Shown here in pieces: positions 43,098 to 52,433 of a stretch of 64,000 bases of DNA. The stretch covers positions 30,801-94,800 of the forward strand of contig JAJFFE010000053.1 in NCBI GenBank assembly GCA_021776775.1. The letters are read 5' to 3'. Within the stretch, counting starts at the first letter, position 1, and each line of letters begins with the position of its first letter. The position numbers and the translations under genes were made by a program. The stretch is from Planctomycetota bacterium. GTDB taxonomy: Bacteria; Planctomycetota; UBA8108; UBA1146; JAJFFE01. The notes beneath the pieces were generated by a model, which was given only the letters and a program-made list of their open reading frames with translations, was not told the DNA's origin and made no database searches.

Positions 43098-45013
43098 GCA
43101 AGCGAGGATTTCGACTCTCCTACGGCGCTTCCGTCACCATTCCCCTGCAGTTGATTCTCGTGCTGTTGCTCATGCGGTGTTTTCAGCTCCAGGTCCTCGA
43201 GGGGGCCCGGTATTCGCGGCAGCAGACCGCCTCCACGACCGCTTCGGATCGTCTCGAAGGTAGCCGGGGGCGGATCGTCACTCGAGACGGTGTTGTGCTC
43301 GCTCAGGACGTGCCGTACTGGAAAGTCGCCATCGATCCCACCACAGCTGGGGGGAGACTGCGCGATCCGATCGCCAAGCGAGAGCCGCGGCTCCGTCAGC
43401 TGCTACGTCGTGCGTTTGCCGAGACCAAACTCGTACCGCGCGCGAACGAAGCGTTGCTCGAACGACAAGCCATTCGCCGATTGCGCGACGGAAAGTACTT
43501 CTACTTCCTCGGCACCATCGAATCGATCGAGGACTACGACGATTTCGTCGCTTGGAAAGCTGCCAGCGGTTCGCGACGTGTCTTTACTCTGGAAGAGCGT
43601 TCGCGGCGTGAGTATCCCCGCGGTGATCTCGCCTCTCAAATCGTCGGCCCGCGCGGATCGTTTCAAGAGTACTGGGGTATCGAGACTTGGCTGAACCGTT
43701 CCCTGCACGGGCGTGACGGCCTCCGCCGTGTCGACATCGATGGTCGACGTAAGCCGTATCACACCGCCGCTTCGGCGGGTGTCGAGGCGCGGCCGGGCGA
43801 TGACGTTGTCATCACGATTGACTCGAGGATCCAACGTTTGTTGGAGACTCGGGTGCAATCGGTCTACGAGAAGTTCAAGGCGCGCGCGGTCAGCGCCGTC
43901 ATCGTCGACCCTCACACCGGGTCGATCCTCGCCATTGTCTCGGCGCCCGGGTTTGGTACTGAAGACGAATGGACGGGCCAACTCACCGACGAGCAGCTTC
44001 GTCGCCGTAGCGCGCCGCAAATCACGCAACTAGCTTACGAACCCGGCTCGACGATCAAAGGGTTGATTCTCTGCGAGGCGATCACCCGTGGCGTCGATCG
44101 CGACATGATCGTCAAGCCTGAAGAGGGCCGCTCCCATGTGTTCAAACTCGGTCGGCAACGTCGCGTCATCACCGACGTTTCCTACAAGGGTCCGCTGACC
44201 GTCGACGAGTCGGTCATTTACTCCAGTAACATCGGAATGGCCAAGCTCGGTCAATGGCTGGGCCGTGAAGGGCTGGCGAGCTGTCTTCGTCGATTCGAGC
44301 TAGGGCAGCGCACCGGTTTTGAGTTGCCGGAGGAGGGCGGGGTGACACCGCTCGCGAAGAATCGTAAATGGAGGCCCGGTACGACTTTGTCCGTCGCTTT
44401 CGGCTACGAACTGTTGGTCACGCCGCTGCAGATGGTGAAGGCGTACTGTGCTATCGCCAACGGCGGGTATCGAGTGCAACCGCACGTGGTCGCCGCGGTC
44501 GGAGACTCCGACCGGCGTCACCGCGCCGGAGAGCGAATCTTGCGTCCCGACGTGGTGCGCGAGGTTAAGAAGGTGCTTCGCAAGGTCGTCGAAGTGGGCC
44601 TCAAAGAAGAGGTCGACACGATCAATCTGGCCGGCAAGACCGGGACCGCCAAGAAAATCACCCGCGATCCCGTCACCGGGAAGGCTGGCTACGACGGTAG
44701 CAAGTACCGAGGTTCATTCATCGGCTTCGCTCCGGTGGACAATCCGCGCTTCCTGATGATGATGATCGTAGACGAGCCGCAGGGGGAGAAGTACTACGGC
44801 GGGGCGGTCGCCCGGCCGGCTGTGCTCCGCACTCTGACGGATCTGCTCGACACCGACCAAGGATTCTTCCAGGCTGCGGTCGAGCGCAGCGTTCGCGGGT
44901 CGCAATCCCGCAGCGATGAAGCGACCGAGAGCAGCAAAAGCAGGAGTTCCGACGCGCCGCCCGAGCGTCGACCGGACCGTGGTGACGGCCGAGAACGGGA
45001 GCGCGTGCGATGA
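43094..45013 (+). CDS. ftsI: septal peptidoglycan transpeptidase FtsI (PBP3)
   Basis: Class B penicillin-binding protein, 639 residues from ATG 43094 in an ATGA overlap with ftsL. One N-terminal membrane anchor (VTIPLQLILVLLLM). The dimerisation domain starts at GRIVTRDGVVLAQD. The transpeptidase has STIK (catalytic Ser), SSN (SSNIGMAKL) and KTGT (GKTGTAKK). The C-terminal 45 residues are disordered and rich in Arg, Ser and Asp. It cross-links septal wall with FtsW as partner; ftsW lies in the same operon. Confidence 0.96.
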   Translation: MSKRGFRLSYGASVTIPLQLILVLLLMRCFQLQVLEGARYSRQQTASTTASDRLEGSRGRIVTRDGVVLAQDVPYWKVAIDPTTAGGRLRDPIAKREPRLRQLLRRAFAETKLVPRANEALLERQAIRRLRDGKYFYFLGTIESIEDYDDFVAWKAASGSRRVFTLEERSRREYPRGDLASQIVGPRGSFQEYWGIETWLNRSLHGRDGLRRVDIDGRRKPYHTAASAGVEARPGDDVVITIDSRIQRLLETRVQSVYEKFKARAVSAVIVDPHTGSILAIVSAPGFGTEDEWTGQLTDEQLRRRSAPQITQLAYEPGSTIKGLILCEAITRGVDRDMIVKPEEGRSHVFKLGRQRRVITDVSYKGPLTVDESVIYSSNIGMAKLGQWLGREGLASCLRRFELGQRTGFELPEEGGVTPLAKNRKWRPGTTLSVAFGYELLVTPLQMVKAYCAIANGGYRVQPHVVAAVGDSDRRHRAGERILRPDVVREVKKVLRKVVEVGLKEEVDTINLAGKTGTAKKITRDPVTGKAGYDGSKYRGSFIGFAPVDNPRFLMMMIVDEPQGEKYYGGAVARPAVLRTLTDLLDTDQGFFQAAVERSVRGSQSRSDEATESSKSRSSDAPPERRPDRGDGRERERVR

Positions 45014-46581
45014 TCCTACTAGGCAACGCAACGGTGTTGGATCGCGAGGCGACGATGAGCGATCTGAACCATACCGAGCTATTCCGTCGTCTTGCGTCGG
45101 TCGGGTGCAACCCGAAGTTCGTCGGCGCGGTCCCTCATACCTCTTTTTCCTCGGTTGAGTGGGATGACCGACGTCATCCCCAAGATTCTGCGTCGCTATT
45201 CGTCGCAATCCGCGGCGCCCGACACGATTCGCACGACAGCCTCTCAGCCTTGGGTCAGCGCGGATTCGCTGGCTTCATCGGCGAGCGTTCGGCTCCGGAC
45301 GGCCTTCCCGGACCGTACTATCAGGTGAACCACGCGCGGCGGGCGCTCGCCGCGCTCTGTCACGGGTTCGCCGGCGATCCCGCCCGTGCGCTCGAAACGT
45401 TCGGCGTGACCGGAACCAACGGGAAGTCGACCACGGTTCGAATCTTGGCGTCGATTCTCCAGGCCGATCGCGGCTCCGCGTCGTGCGGCTGGATGAGCAC
45501 CGTCACCACGAACGTCGGCGGCGAAGACGCTAGCAGTGCCATGACAACGCCCGAACCTGACGCCATTGTGCGCGGGATGACGGAGTTGTCGGCCGCCGGA
45601 GGCGAGCGACTGGTGCTCGAAGTTTCGTCGCACGCGCTCGATCAGGGCCGCGTCGCCGCGATCGATTTCGCCGGGGCCATATTCACGAACTTGTCGCGTG
45701 ACCATTTCGACTATCACGGCGGAGTCGAGCCCTACCTCGACGCCAAGCTTCGCCTCTTCGACCAGCTCGAGGCCGGGGCGCCGGGAGTCGTACCGGTGAG
45801 TAGTACCGTCCCGCTAGACCACCCCCGATTGCTGAGCGCGTTCGAAGATCGCGGGTGTCGGCGCATTCGCTACGGAGTGTCCGCGTCGGCGCGCGCCGCG
45901 GGCGCAGAGGCGTGGGTCGAGTCGTGTCGGTTCCATTCGGGTGGTGTGTCAGCGCGCATTCGAGTGTTCGACGAGACGATCGACATAGATAGCCGCATGG
46001 TCGGCCGACACAACCTCGCCAACATCGTCGCTGCCGTGGCAGTGGCTTGGGGCGCTGGTTTGAGCGCGGATGTGATTCAACGCGGCGTCGCTGACGTCGA
46101 TCCCGTCCGAGGTCGGCTGGAGCCGATCGTCAGCGATCGCGGCAGCGTCTTCGTCGACTACGCGCACACGCCCGACGCCCTGCGCGCGGTCCTTCTTGCC
46201 GCTCGCGAGTTCGCCTCCCAACGGCTCATTGTCGTGTTTGGTTGTGGAGGAGATCGTGATCGAGGCAAGCGCCCGGAGATGGGCAAGATCGCTGCGAGCT
46301 TGGCCGAGGCCGTGATCGTGACCTCAGACAATCCTCGCACCGAGGAACCGGAATCGATCATCGATGACATCGTTCGAGAGATCCCCCAAGACACGGATCT
46401 GTCGATCGAATCCGATCGCGCTGCTGCGATTCGGCTTGCACTAGAAATGCTGCAGTCGGGCGACGTATTGGTCGTCGCCGGCAAAGGACACGAGACGTAT
46501 CAAGAAGTTGGTACCAATCGAGTCGACTTCGACGACGCCGCGGTCATTCGCGGCGCCCTCGAGAAACGGAGTCGTGCATGA
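45010..46581 (+). CDS. murE: UDP-MurNAc-tripeptide synthetase MurE (DAP type)
   Basis: Adds the third residue of the stem peptide. ATP loop TGTNGKSTTVRIL, the MTTPEPDAI substrate loop, SSHALDQGRV, NLSRDHFDYHG, DYAHTPDALR and GCGGDRDRGKR are all present. The SDNPRTEEPE motif (DNPR) is the signature for meso-diaminopimelate rather than lysine. 523 residues. ATG 45010 overlaps the ftsI stop (ATGA); a second ATG at 45055 with CGAGG upstream is a possible alternative start. Confidence 0.96.
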   Translation: MILLGNATVLDREATMSDLNHTELFRRLASVGCNPKFVGAVPHTSFSSVEWDDRRHPQDSASLFVAIRGARHDSHDSLSALGQRGFAGFIGERSAPDGLPGPYYQVNHARRALAALCHGFAGDPARALETFGVTGTNGKSTTVRILASILQADRGSASCGWMSTVTTNVGGEDASSAMTTPEPDAIVRGMTELSAAGGERLVLEVSSHALDQGRVAAIDFAGAIFTNLSRDHFDYHGGVEPYLDAKLRLFDQLEAGAPGVVPVSSTVPLDHPRLLSAFEDRGCRRIRYGVSASARAAGAEAWVESCRFHSGGVSARIRVFDETIDIDSRMVGRHNLANIVAAVAVAWGAGLSADVIQRGVADVDPVRGRLEPIVSDRGSVFVDYAHTPDALRAVLLAAREFASQRLIVVFGCGGDRDRGKRPEMGKIAASLAEAVIVTSDNPRTEEPESIIDDIVREIPQDTDLSIESDRAAAIRLALEMLQSGDVLVVAGKGHETYQEVGTNRVDFDDAAVIRGALEKRSRA

Positions 46582-47990
46582 AGAAGAGAACCATTGCCGA
46601 GATTCAGCGCTTCATCGGAGGAGAGCTCGTCGCCGGCGGCGGCGACTGCCTAGTCCACGGTGTCGCCATCGACAGTCGTCGCGTGCGCAAGGGAGATCTA
46701 TTCTTTGCGTTGCGGGGCGAGCACGCTCACGGAGTGGAGTATGCGCGCACTGCGTTGAACGCCGGTTGTGCGGCGGTTGTTGTCGACCCGGAGCACACCG
46801 GGGCCGCCATCGAGAAGCTGTTTTGTTCGGTTCCCATCTTGGCGGTCGAAGACCCCGAGGCGGCGCTCGGCGTCTTGGCCGAAGCCGTTCGCACGGAAGA
46901 GCATCGAGAGGTTCCAGCGGTTGCCGTCACCGGCAGTGTTGGCAAGACCACCACGTGCCGATTCGCGGCGGCGTTGTTGGAGAAGAGTGGTGTCGTCCAT
47001 CGACCTCCCGCTTCGTTCAACAACCACCTCGGCGTTCCGGTGACCGTGCTGACCGCGCCCGAAGAGTGTCAGTACCTGATCACTGAAGTCGGAACCAACG
47101 CTCCCGGAGAAGTGCTGCGCTACGCCAGTTGGGTCAAGCCACGCGTCGCCGTAGTGACGGCCATCGCTCCTGCCCATCTCGAGGGTCTTCACGACCTCGA
47201 GCAGATCGAGCTCGAAAAACTGTCGATCATCGAGGCTGTCGAGCCCGGCGGGGAGGCGTGGTTGCCGGTTCAGCTCGCCGAGAAATACAAAGCGCTCCTG
47301 CGTCGCCTGCCGGTGACCATTCGAACCATGGGGCCGGGCGGGGACCTCGAAGTCCGCTCCCACGCATGGCCGGCGGAGAACCACACGCTGCTGTTCCGTG
47401 ATTCAGAGCGTTCTATTCCGTTTCGTTGGGCGGCTCCGTTTCCACACTCGCCGCGGAATCTCGAAGCGGCGATCGCGATCGGACTCGGCTTCGGCGTCGA
47501 TCTCGATCAGCTGCTCAGCCGCGTGGACCACGTGAGCAGTCCACCGCTTCGGGGCGAAGTCGAAAAGCACGGCGGCATCTCGTTCGTGCTGGATTGTTAC
47601 AACGCGAATCCGGCCTCGCTCACGTCGGCGATCGAACGGCTCGAGAACGAACCGGTGACCGGGCGCAGAGTCTGCGTAATCGGAACGATGGAGGAACTGG
47701 GTCAACAGGAAGGCGAGTGGCATCGCCAACTCGGAGGGAGACTGGCGTCCGAGAAGCTAGACGATGTGTTTTTGATCGGTCGCGGCCGAGATTTGTACGC
47801 GTCGGGGCTCGGTGAACGCGGTGCCGATGCGCACCGCATCGATGACGATGATCGATCCGCCGAACTCGTCGCTTCGCAACTTGAGCCCGGCGACTGTGTC
47901 TTGTTCAAGGCGTCGCGTCGGGAACGACTCGAAGACTTTGCCGCCCGCGTGGCCGGCTTGATCGAAAGTCGTGGGGCAGCCGTCGAGTGA
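46578..47990 (+). CDS. murF: UDP-MurNAc-tripeptide:D-Ala-D-Ala ligase MurF
   Basis: Adds the D-Ala-D-Ala dipeptide. N-terminal domain IAEIQRFIGGELV and DSRRVRKGDLFFALRG; ATP loop TGSVGKTTTCRF; FNNHLGVPVTVL; GTNAPGEV; YNANPASLTSAIERL; and the C-terminal IGTMEELGQQEGEWH. 470 residues, the normal size. ATGA overlap with murE, and GTGA overlap with ftsW. mraY and murD, which usually follow murF, are absent. Confidence 0.96.
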   Translation: MKKRTIAEIQRFIGGELVAGGGDCLVHGVAIDSRRVRKGDLFFALRGEHAHGVEYARTALNAGCAAVVVDPEHTGAAIEKLFCSVPILAVEDPEAALGVLAEAVRTEEHREVPAVAVTGSVGKTTTCRFAAALLEKSGVVHRPPASFNNHLGVPVTVLTAPEECQYLITEVGTNAPGEVLRYASWVKPRVAVVTAIAPAHLEGLHDLEQIELEKLSIIEAVEPGGEAWLPVQLAEKYKALLRRLPVTIRTMGPGGDLEVRSHAWPAENHTLLFRDSERSIPFRWAAPFPHSPRNLEAAIAIGLGFGVDLDQLLSRVDHVSSPPLRGEVEKHGGISFVLDCYNANPASLTSAIERLENEPVTGRRVCVIGTMEELGQQEGEWHRQLGGRLASEKLDDVFLIGRGRDLYASGLGERGADAHRIDDDDRSAELVASQLEPGDCVLFKASRRERLEDFAARVAGLIESRGAAVE

Positions 47991-49183
47991 ACACTGCGAC
48001 GACCGATCTTCGTTGGGTAACGGGTGCTCCGACGCAAGCTGCTCGCTTGTTTGTGGCGGCAGTGTTGGTACTCGTCGGCGTCGGTCTCGTTCTACTCTTC
48101 TCCGCGAGTTCGTTCAGAGGGAGCGTCCTCGAGAACGACCCACTCCACTTCATGGTTCGTCAGGGGCAAGGGGTCGTCCTCGGCCTGTTGGCGCTGACCG
48201 TCTTTGCGAACGTGAACCCGCGTCGGTGGCTCAGTTGCTCACCGTTCTTTCTGGTGCTGGCGTTGGTTCTCTTGATCGCCGTATTCCTTCCCGGGTTTGG
48301 CGTCAAGGTCAACGGAGCGCGACGGTGGTTGAGCCTGGGAATCCGGTTTCAACCTTCCGAGTTGGCGAAGATCGCGCTCCCACTGTTCATCGCTTGGACG
48401 CTGTACCGCTTTCCGTTCTTACACGTCAGCGCAAAAGAAATCGCCAAGCCGGAGCTCGGGCCGTGGCGCGCGCGCTGGCGGTCGGCTCGCGGGCCACGTT
48501 TCCTGCTTCGCATGGGGCAGCTGTTCGTCATCGCGTTGTTCGGGGGGTTGATCGCAATCGAGCCGGATTGGGGCACCGCAGCGTTCGTGATGGGCGTGTC
48601 GATGGCGCTGCTCATCGTGACTCGGCTCCCCTGGCCGTACATCGTGTTTGGCTTGCTGTCGCTCGTACCGATGGGATTCGTTCTTCTCCAGTTCAGAAAC
48701 AAAGATGAGCTGATTCAGCGGTTCAACGGGTTCCTCGAACCTGAATCCGTTTACCAAGTGTGGCAGTCGCTTCTCGGCATCGGCAGTGGCGGATGGTTCG
48801 GCAAAGGGGTGGGCAACGGGTCCGCGAAGACGCTCTTCCTGCCGGAAGAGTACAACGATTTCATCTTCGCCGTGATCGCAGAGGAAACCGGTTTTTTCGG
48901 AGTCTGCGTCCTGATCGCGCTGTTTTCAGTGCTCCTGCAGAGTGGTTGGCGGGTGGCGCGTAGCTGTCCTCACCCCGCGCTTCGCCTGTTTGGCTTGGCC
49001 ATTGTTTTGAACCTCGTCCTGCAGGCGGCGATCAACATCGCTGTGGCTACGGCGTCGGCGCCGACCAAAGGGATCGGTCTTCCGTTCATCTCGTACGGTT
49101 CCACCAGCTTGTCCATCGCGATGGCTCAAGTCGGAATTCTCTTTGCGATTTCACGAGTGCAGCCGGAAGAGGTGCCGCAATGA
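47987..49183 (+). CDS. ftsW: septal peptidoglycan polymerase FtsW
   Basis: SEDS-family glycosyltransferase, about ten membrane helices, 398 residues, GTG start overlapping the murF stop. Diagnostic: NGARRWLSLGIRFQPSELAKIA, EPDWGTA, EYNDFIFAVIAEE (catalytic region), and GLPFISYGSTSL. The cytoplasmic loop (SAKEIAKPELGPWRARWRSARG) is longer than usual. It polymerises lipid II at the septum with FtsI. Being in this operon between murF and murG, it is FtsW rather than RodA. Confidence 0.95.
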   Translation: MNTATTDLRWVTGAPTQAARLFVAAVLVLVGVGLVLLFSASSFRGSVLENDPLHFMVRQGQGVVLGLLALTVFANVNPRRWLSCSPFFLVLALVLLIAVFLPGFGVKVNGARRWLSLGIRFQPSELAKIALPLFIAWTLYRFPFLHVSAKEIAKPELGPWRARWRSARGPRFLLRMGQLFVIALFGGLIAIEPDWGTAAFVMGVSMALLIVTRLPWPYIVFGLLSLVPMGFVLLQFRNKDELIQRFNGFLEPESVYQVWQSLLGIGSGGWFGKGVGNGSAKTLFLPEEYNDFIFAVIAEETGFFGVCVLIALFSVLLQSGWRVARSCPHPALRLFGLAIVLNLVLQAAINIAVATASAPTKGIGLPFISYGSTSLSIAMAQVGILFAISRVQPEEVPQ

Positions 49184-50238
49184 CAAACGAGCGAACCGTC
49201 CTGTTCGTCGGCGCCCACAGCGGAGGTCACCTTTATCCGGCGATCAGCATCGCCCGCGCGCTCGAGAAACTCGGCGTGCGATCCGTCTTCGCCGGAGTCG
49301 GTCGAGAGATCGAACGAGATATTCTGGGTGCCGAAGGGTTCCCGTTGCACACGGTTCGTGACCTTCGATCGCCCGGCGCCATTCCCGGTGCGTGGTCGTC
49401 GGTGGGGCGGCTGTTCGCTGAACTCGATCCAGCCGCGGTCGTCGGCACCGGCGGCGCCGCGGCCTTGTGCCCCGGTATTCGCGCGGCGCTGTCCCGTCGC
49501 CCGCTGTTCCTTCTCGAGCCGAACCGGATCCTCGGTCGGGCGAACCGCTGGTTGCTTCGCGCCGCGACGCGAATCTTTCTCTCGTTCTCCGATACTCGGG
49601 GCCCGCGGACTCTTCGTCGTCGATCGCTCAACTACGGATGCCCCGTTCGTCCCGAATTCGAGCCCTCGGCACTGCCCGAGCACGGCCCCGTGCTGGTGCT
49701 CGGAGGGTCGCAAGGGTCGAGTGATTTGAACGCGCTGGTCGTCGAGGCGGTTGCTCACCTCGACCGATCGCACGTGCGCCTGACCGTACGGCACGTCGCG
49801 GGTCCGGGACACGCCGCAGAGTTGGGGCGGAGATACCAGGAGCTGGGGGTCGAGGCAGAGGTCGTCGAGTACGAAGCCGATGTCGCCGACGCGATTGCCC
49901 GTTCGGTCTTGGTGGTCGCGAGGTCGGGAGGATCGACGGTGTCGGAAGTCTCAGCCGTCGGTCGCGGCGCGCTCTACCTTCCGTACCCGCATCACAAAGA
50001 CCGTCAGCAGTTTCTCAACGCAGAGGCCCCTGCTGTTAGCGGGGCTGCTCATGTCATATCTCGTGATCCGGCCGCGTTATCACGGATGCTCTCCGACGTA
50101 CTGGCGGATCGTGATCGCTTGGAACGAATGGCCGACGCGTCGATTCGCCGCGGTCGTCCGTCCGCCGCGCGAGACATCGCCCGCGTGATCGCCACCCACA
50201 TCGAGGCACTTCCCACCGGCGCCGGAAAGGTAGCGTAG
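49180..50238 (+). CDS. murG: MurG, lipid II synthase
   Basis: Transfers GlcNAc from UDP-GlcNAc to lipid I on the inner membrane face. 352 residues, ATGA overlap with ftsW. The first glycine loop is GAHSGGHLYPAISIA (usually GGTGGHIYP), followed by VVGTGGAAALCPG, LEPNRILGRANRWL, the third glycine loop VLGGSQGSSDLNALV, and RSGGSTVSEVSAVGRGALYLPYP (UDP-GlcNAc site). Loops 1 and 2 are somewhat divergent, but the order and motifs are clear. Confidence 0.93.
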   Translation: MTNERTVLFVGAHSGGHLYPAISIARALEKLGVRSVFAGVGREIERDILGAEGFPLHTVRDLRSPGAIPGAWSSVGRLFAELDPAAVVGTGGAAALCPGIRAALSRRPLFLLEPNRILGRANRWLLRAATRIFLSFSDTRGPRTLRRRSLNYGCPVRPEFEPSALPEHGPVLVLGGSQGSSDLNALVVEAVAHLDRSHVRLTVRHVAGPGHAAELGRRYQELGVEAEVVEYEADVADAIARSVLVVARSGGSTVSEVSAVGRGALYLPYPHHKDRQQFLNAEAPAVSGAAHVISRDPAALSRMLSDVLADRDRLERMADASIRRGRPSAARDIARVIATHIEALPTGAGKVA

Positions 50239-51003
50239 ATGAGAGCCCTTCGAACACTACAAGGGAGTTGGGTCCTGTGCTTGGCGGTTCTGGCCCTTGG
50301 AATCTGGGCTTTGGTCCAGTCTCTCCCTGATCTTTCGGAGTCGAGGGCGTCCGCATCCTGGAGACCGACCGGCGTACGCATTTCTGGCCGATGGTCTCCG
50401 TCTCAGGTGGGCACACCCTCATCGTTCGAGTCGAATTCCGAGGCCTTGGGGGAAAACTTTGGCTTCGCTGCACTCGGCGATGACGAACAAGCGAGCGCCG
50501 GTGGTCCGCCGCTGCTCCCCGTTCCCGATTTGTTGCCCGAGATCAAACCCAAGAAGGGGTCGTCCTCGGTTCGCCGAAGCATTCAGAAGTACCGAGTCTC
50601 GGACGGCGATCGATACTGGACCATCGCGGCTCGTTTCCTAGGACGTGGCGAGCGTTGGCGAGAGATTCAAGCGCTCAATCCGAATGTTCCGCCGAATCGT
50701 TTGCGTGAAGGCACGATCCTTCGAGTCCCGGCTGACATGGGAACCGTCGTGAAAAATCGAGCGCAAACCGCTATAACTCGGGCGGGGAACGATCCGCCCG
50801 CCAATCCCCGATTGCTACGCCCGCTCAAACATCGTGTCCGTCGAGGCGAATCGCTCAGCGAGATCGCGTCGCGTTACTACATCGACGGAGACTGGCGTCG
50901 TATTTTCGATGCGAACCGTGAACGCGTAAAGCACCCGAATCGGGTCGAGAAGGGCACGATGTTGACAATCCCGAGAGTTCCCGGAAAGGAGAAGCGATCG
51001 TGA
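50239..51003 (+). CDS. LysM domain membrane protein in the dcw operon
   Basis: 254 residues. N-terminal signal anchor (GSWVLCLAVLALGIWALVQSL), a Ser/Pro-rich linker, then two LysM repeats: about residues 113-165 (YRVSDGDRYWTIAARFLGRGE) and 196-246 (HRVRRGESLSEIASRYYIDG). LysM binds GlcNAc-containing glycans such as peptidoglycan. ATG follows the murG stop with no gap and the end overlaps murC (GTGA). A peptidoglycan-binding division or wall-tethering role is plausible. Confidence 0.85.
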   Translation: MRALRTLQGSWVLCLAVLALGIWALVQSLPDLSESRASASWRPTGVRISGRWSPSQVGTPSSFESNSEALGENFGFAALGDDEQASAGGPPLLPVPDLLPEIKPKKGSSSVRRSIQKYRVSDGDRYWTIAARFLGRGERWREIQALNPNVPPNRLREGTILRVPADMGTVVKNRAQTAITRAGNDPPANPRLLRPLKHRVRRGESLSEIASRYYIDGDWRRIFDANRERVKHPNRVEKGTMLTIPRVPGKEKRS

Positions 51004-52433
51004 AAACCAGGCTTCTCCCCCCGACCGGCGCGCGGGTCCACATCGTTGGAATTGGCGGATCTGCGACTCGAGGTCTCGCCTGCTTGCTCGCGGCGCGAGG
51101 TCACACCGTGACCGGCTCCGATCGATTCGAATCGCCGATTCTCGATAGCCTTCGGCACGTAGGCATCACCGCGTTCGGTGGCCACGATGCAGTGCAAGTG
51201 CCGGATGACGTCGACTTGGTGGTTTCCTCAGCGGCGGTACCGTCGTCGAACCCCGAGCTCGTTCGAGCGTTGGAGCTCGGTGCCACGCACTGCCTCTACG
51301 CCGAGTTGCTGGGTGACTTGCTGGAAGACAAGCGCGGGATCGGGATCGCGGGGACTCACGGCAAGACGACTACCGCTGGGTTCCTGACGTCTATTCTGTT
51401 GGCCGCGCGCCGTGAGCCGGAAGTCCTGCTCGGCGGGTACCACCCGCAACTAGGCGGCAATTTCTACGCAGGCTCCGGCGAGGATTTCATCGTCGAGGCG
51501 TGCGAGTTCAACCGATCGTTCCATTCGTTGCGACCCCGCTGCGGTGTGATTACCTGCATCGAGCACGATCACCCTGACATCTATCATGACGAGTTCGAGC
51601 TGCTCGAAGCGTTCGAGCAGTACGTCGAAGGATTTCAAGGTGGCCCTTTGCTGTGCGGCATCGATAGTCCGTTGGTCGCCGGCCTCGCTCGCGGATCGTT
51701 CGGGGTGGAAATGGTGACTTACGGGTTCACGGAGCGGGCCGACTGGCGCGCCGTCGACCTGAAGCTGGGCCTGCGACCGCGTTTCCGAGCGTGCTTCCGA
51801 GGGATTCCCTACGCGGAAGTCGAAATCGCCTTACCGGGTCGCCACAACGTGCTGAACGCGTTGGCCGCAGTGGCGCTCTCGGCCGAACTCGGCGTCGAGT
51901 CTCGCGACACCGAACGCGGGGTGAGTGAGTTTCCGGGAGTCGACCGTCGCTTCCAGCGCCGCGGCGATTTCGCGGGTGTCGAGCTGGTCGATGATTACGC
52001 GCACCACCCGACCGAGGTCGAGTCGACCATCGAAGCGGCACGCGAGTGTTTTCCGGGCCGCCGGGTCTGGGCCGTCTTTCAGCCACACCAATGGGGTCGA
52101 CTCGAAGCGTACCTCGACGGCTTTGCCCGGGCGTTGAGCTCGGCGGACTGCCCTGTGATCATGCCGGTCTATTCTGTTCGTGAAGAGCCGAAGGACTTCT
52201 CCCCGGGGCTCTTGGATGGACTGCACGATCGGATTCGCACTCGTGGCACACCAGCCAAGCGGCTGGGGGGCGGGGACGAACTGCTCGACTACCTCGAGCG
52301 GGAACTCGACGACGGAGACGTCTGTCTCATGCTCGGCGCGGGCGACATCGTCGATCTTTCGGATCCGCTAGCTAGTCGCCTGACTGCGCGCGGTGGGCTG
52401 AGACTGGGTTTGCCGAAAGTTGTGCCGTCTTGA
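51000..52433 (+). CDS. murC: UDP-N-acetylmuramate--L-alanine ligase MurC
   Basis: Adds L-Ala, the first residue of the stem peptide. 477 residues, GTG start overlapping the LysM gene. N-terminal HIVGIGGSATRGLA (usually GIGGxGMSG), SSAAVPSSNPEL, the ATP loop AGTHGKTTTAGFL, EHDHPDIY, GRHNVLNALAAVA, VDDYAHHPTEVESTI, QPHQWGRLEAY and LGAGDI. All core motifs are there, apart from the divergent first glycine loop. Confidence 0.95.
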   Translation: MKTRLLPPTGARVHIVGIGGSATRGLACLLAARGHTVTGSDRFESPILDSLRHVGITAFGGHDAVQVPDDVDLVVSSAAVPSSNPELVRALELGATHCLYAELLGDLLEDKRGIGIAGTHGKTTTAGFLTSILLAARREPEVLLGGYHPQLGGNFYAGSGEDFIVEACEFNRSFHSLRPRCGVITCIEHDHPDIYHDEFELLEAFEQYVEGFQGGPLLCGIDSPLVAGLARGSFGVEMVTYGFTERADWRAVDLKLGLRPRFRACFRGIPYAEVEIALPGRHNVLNALAAVALSAELGVESRDTERGVSEFPGVDRRFQRRGDFAGVELVDDYAHHPTEVESTIEAARECFPGRRVWAVFQPHQWGRLEAYLDGFARALSSADCPVIMPVYSVREEPKDFSPGLLDGLHDRIRTRGTPAKRLGGGDELLDYLERELDDGDVCLMLGAGDIVDLSDPLASRLTARGGLRLGLPKVVPS

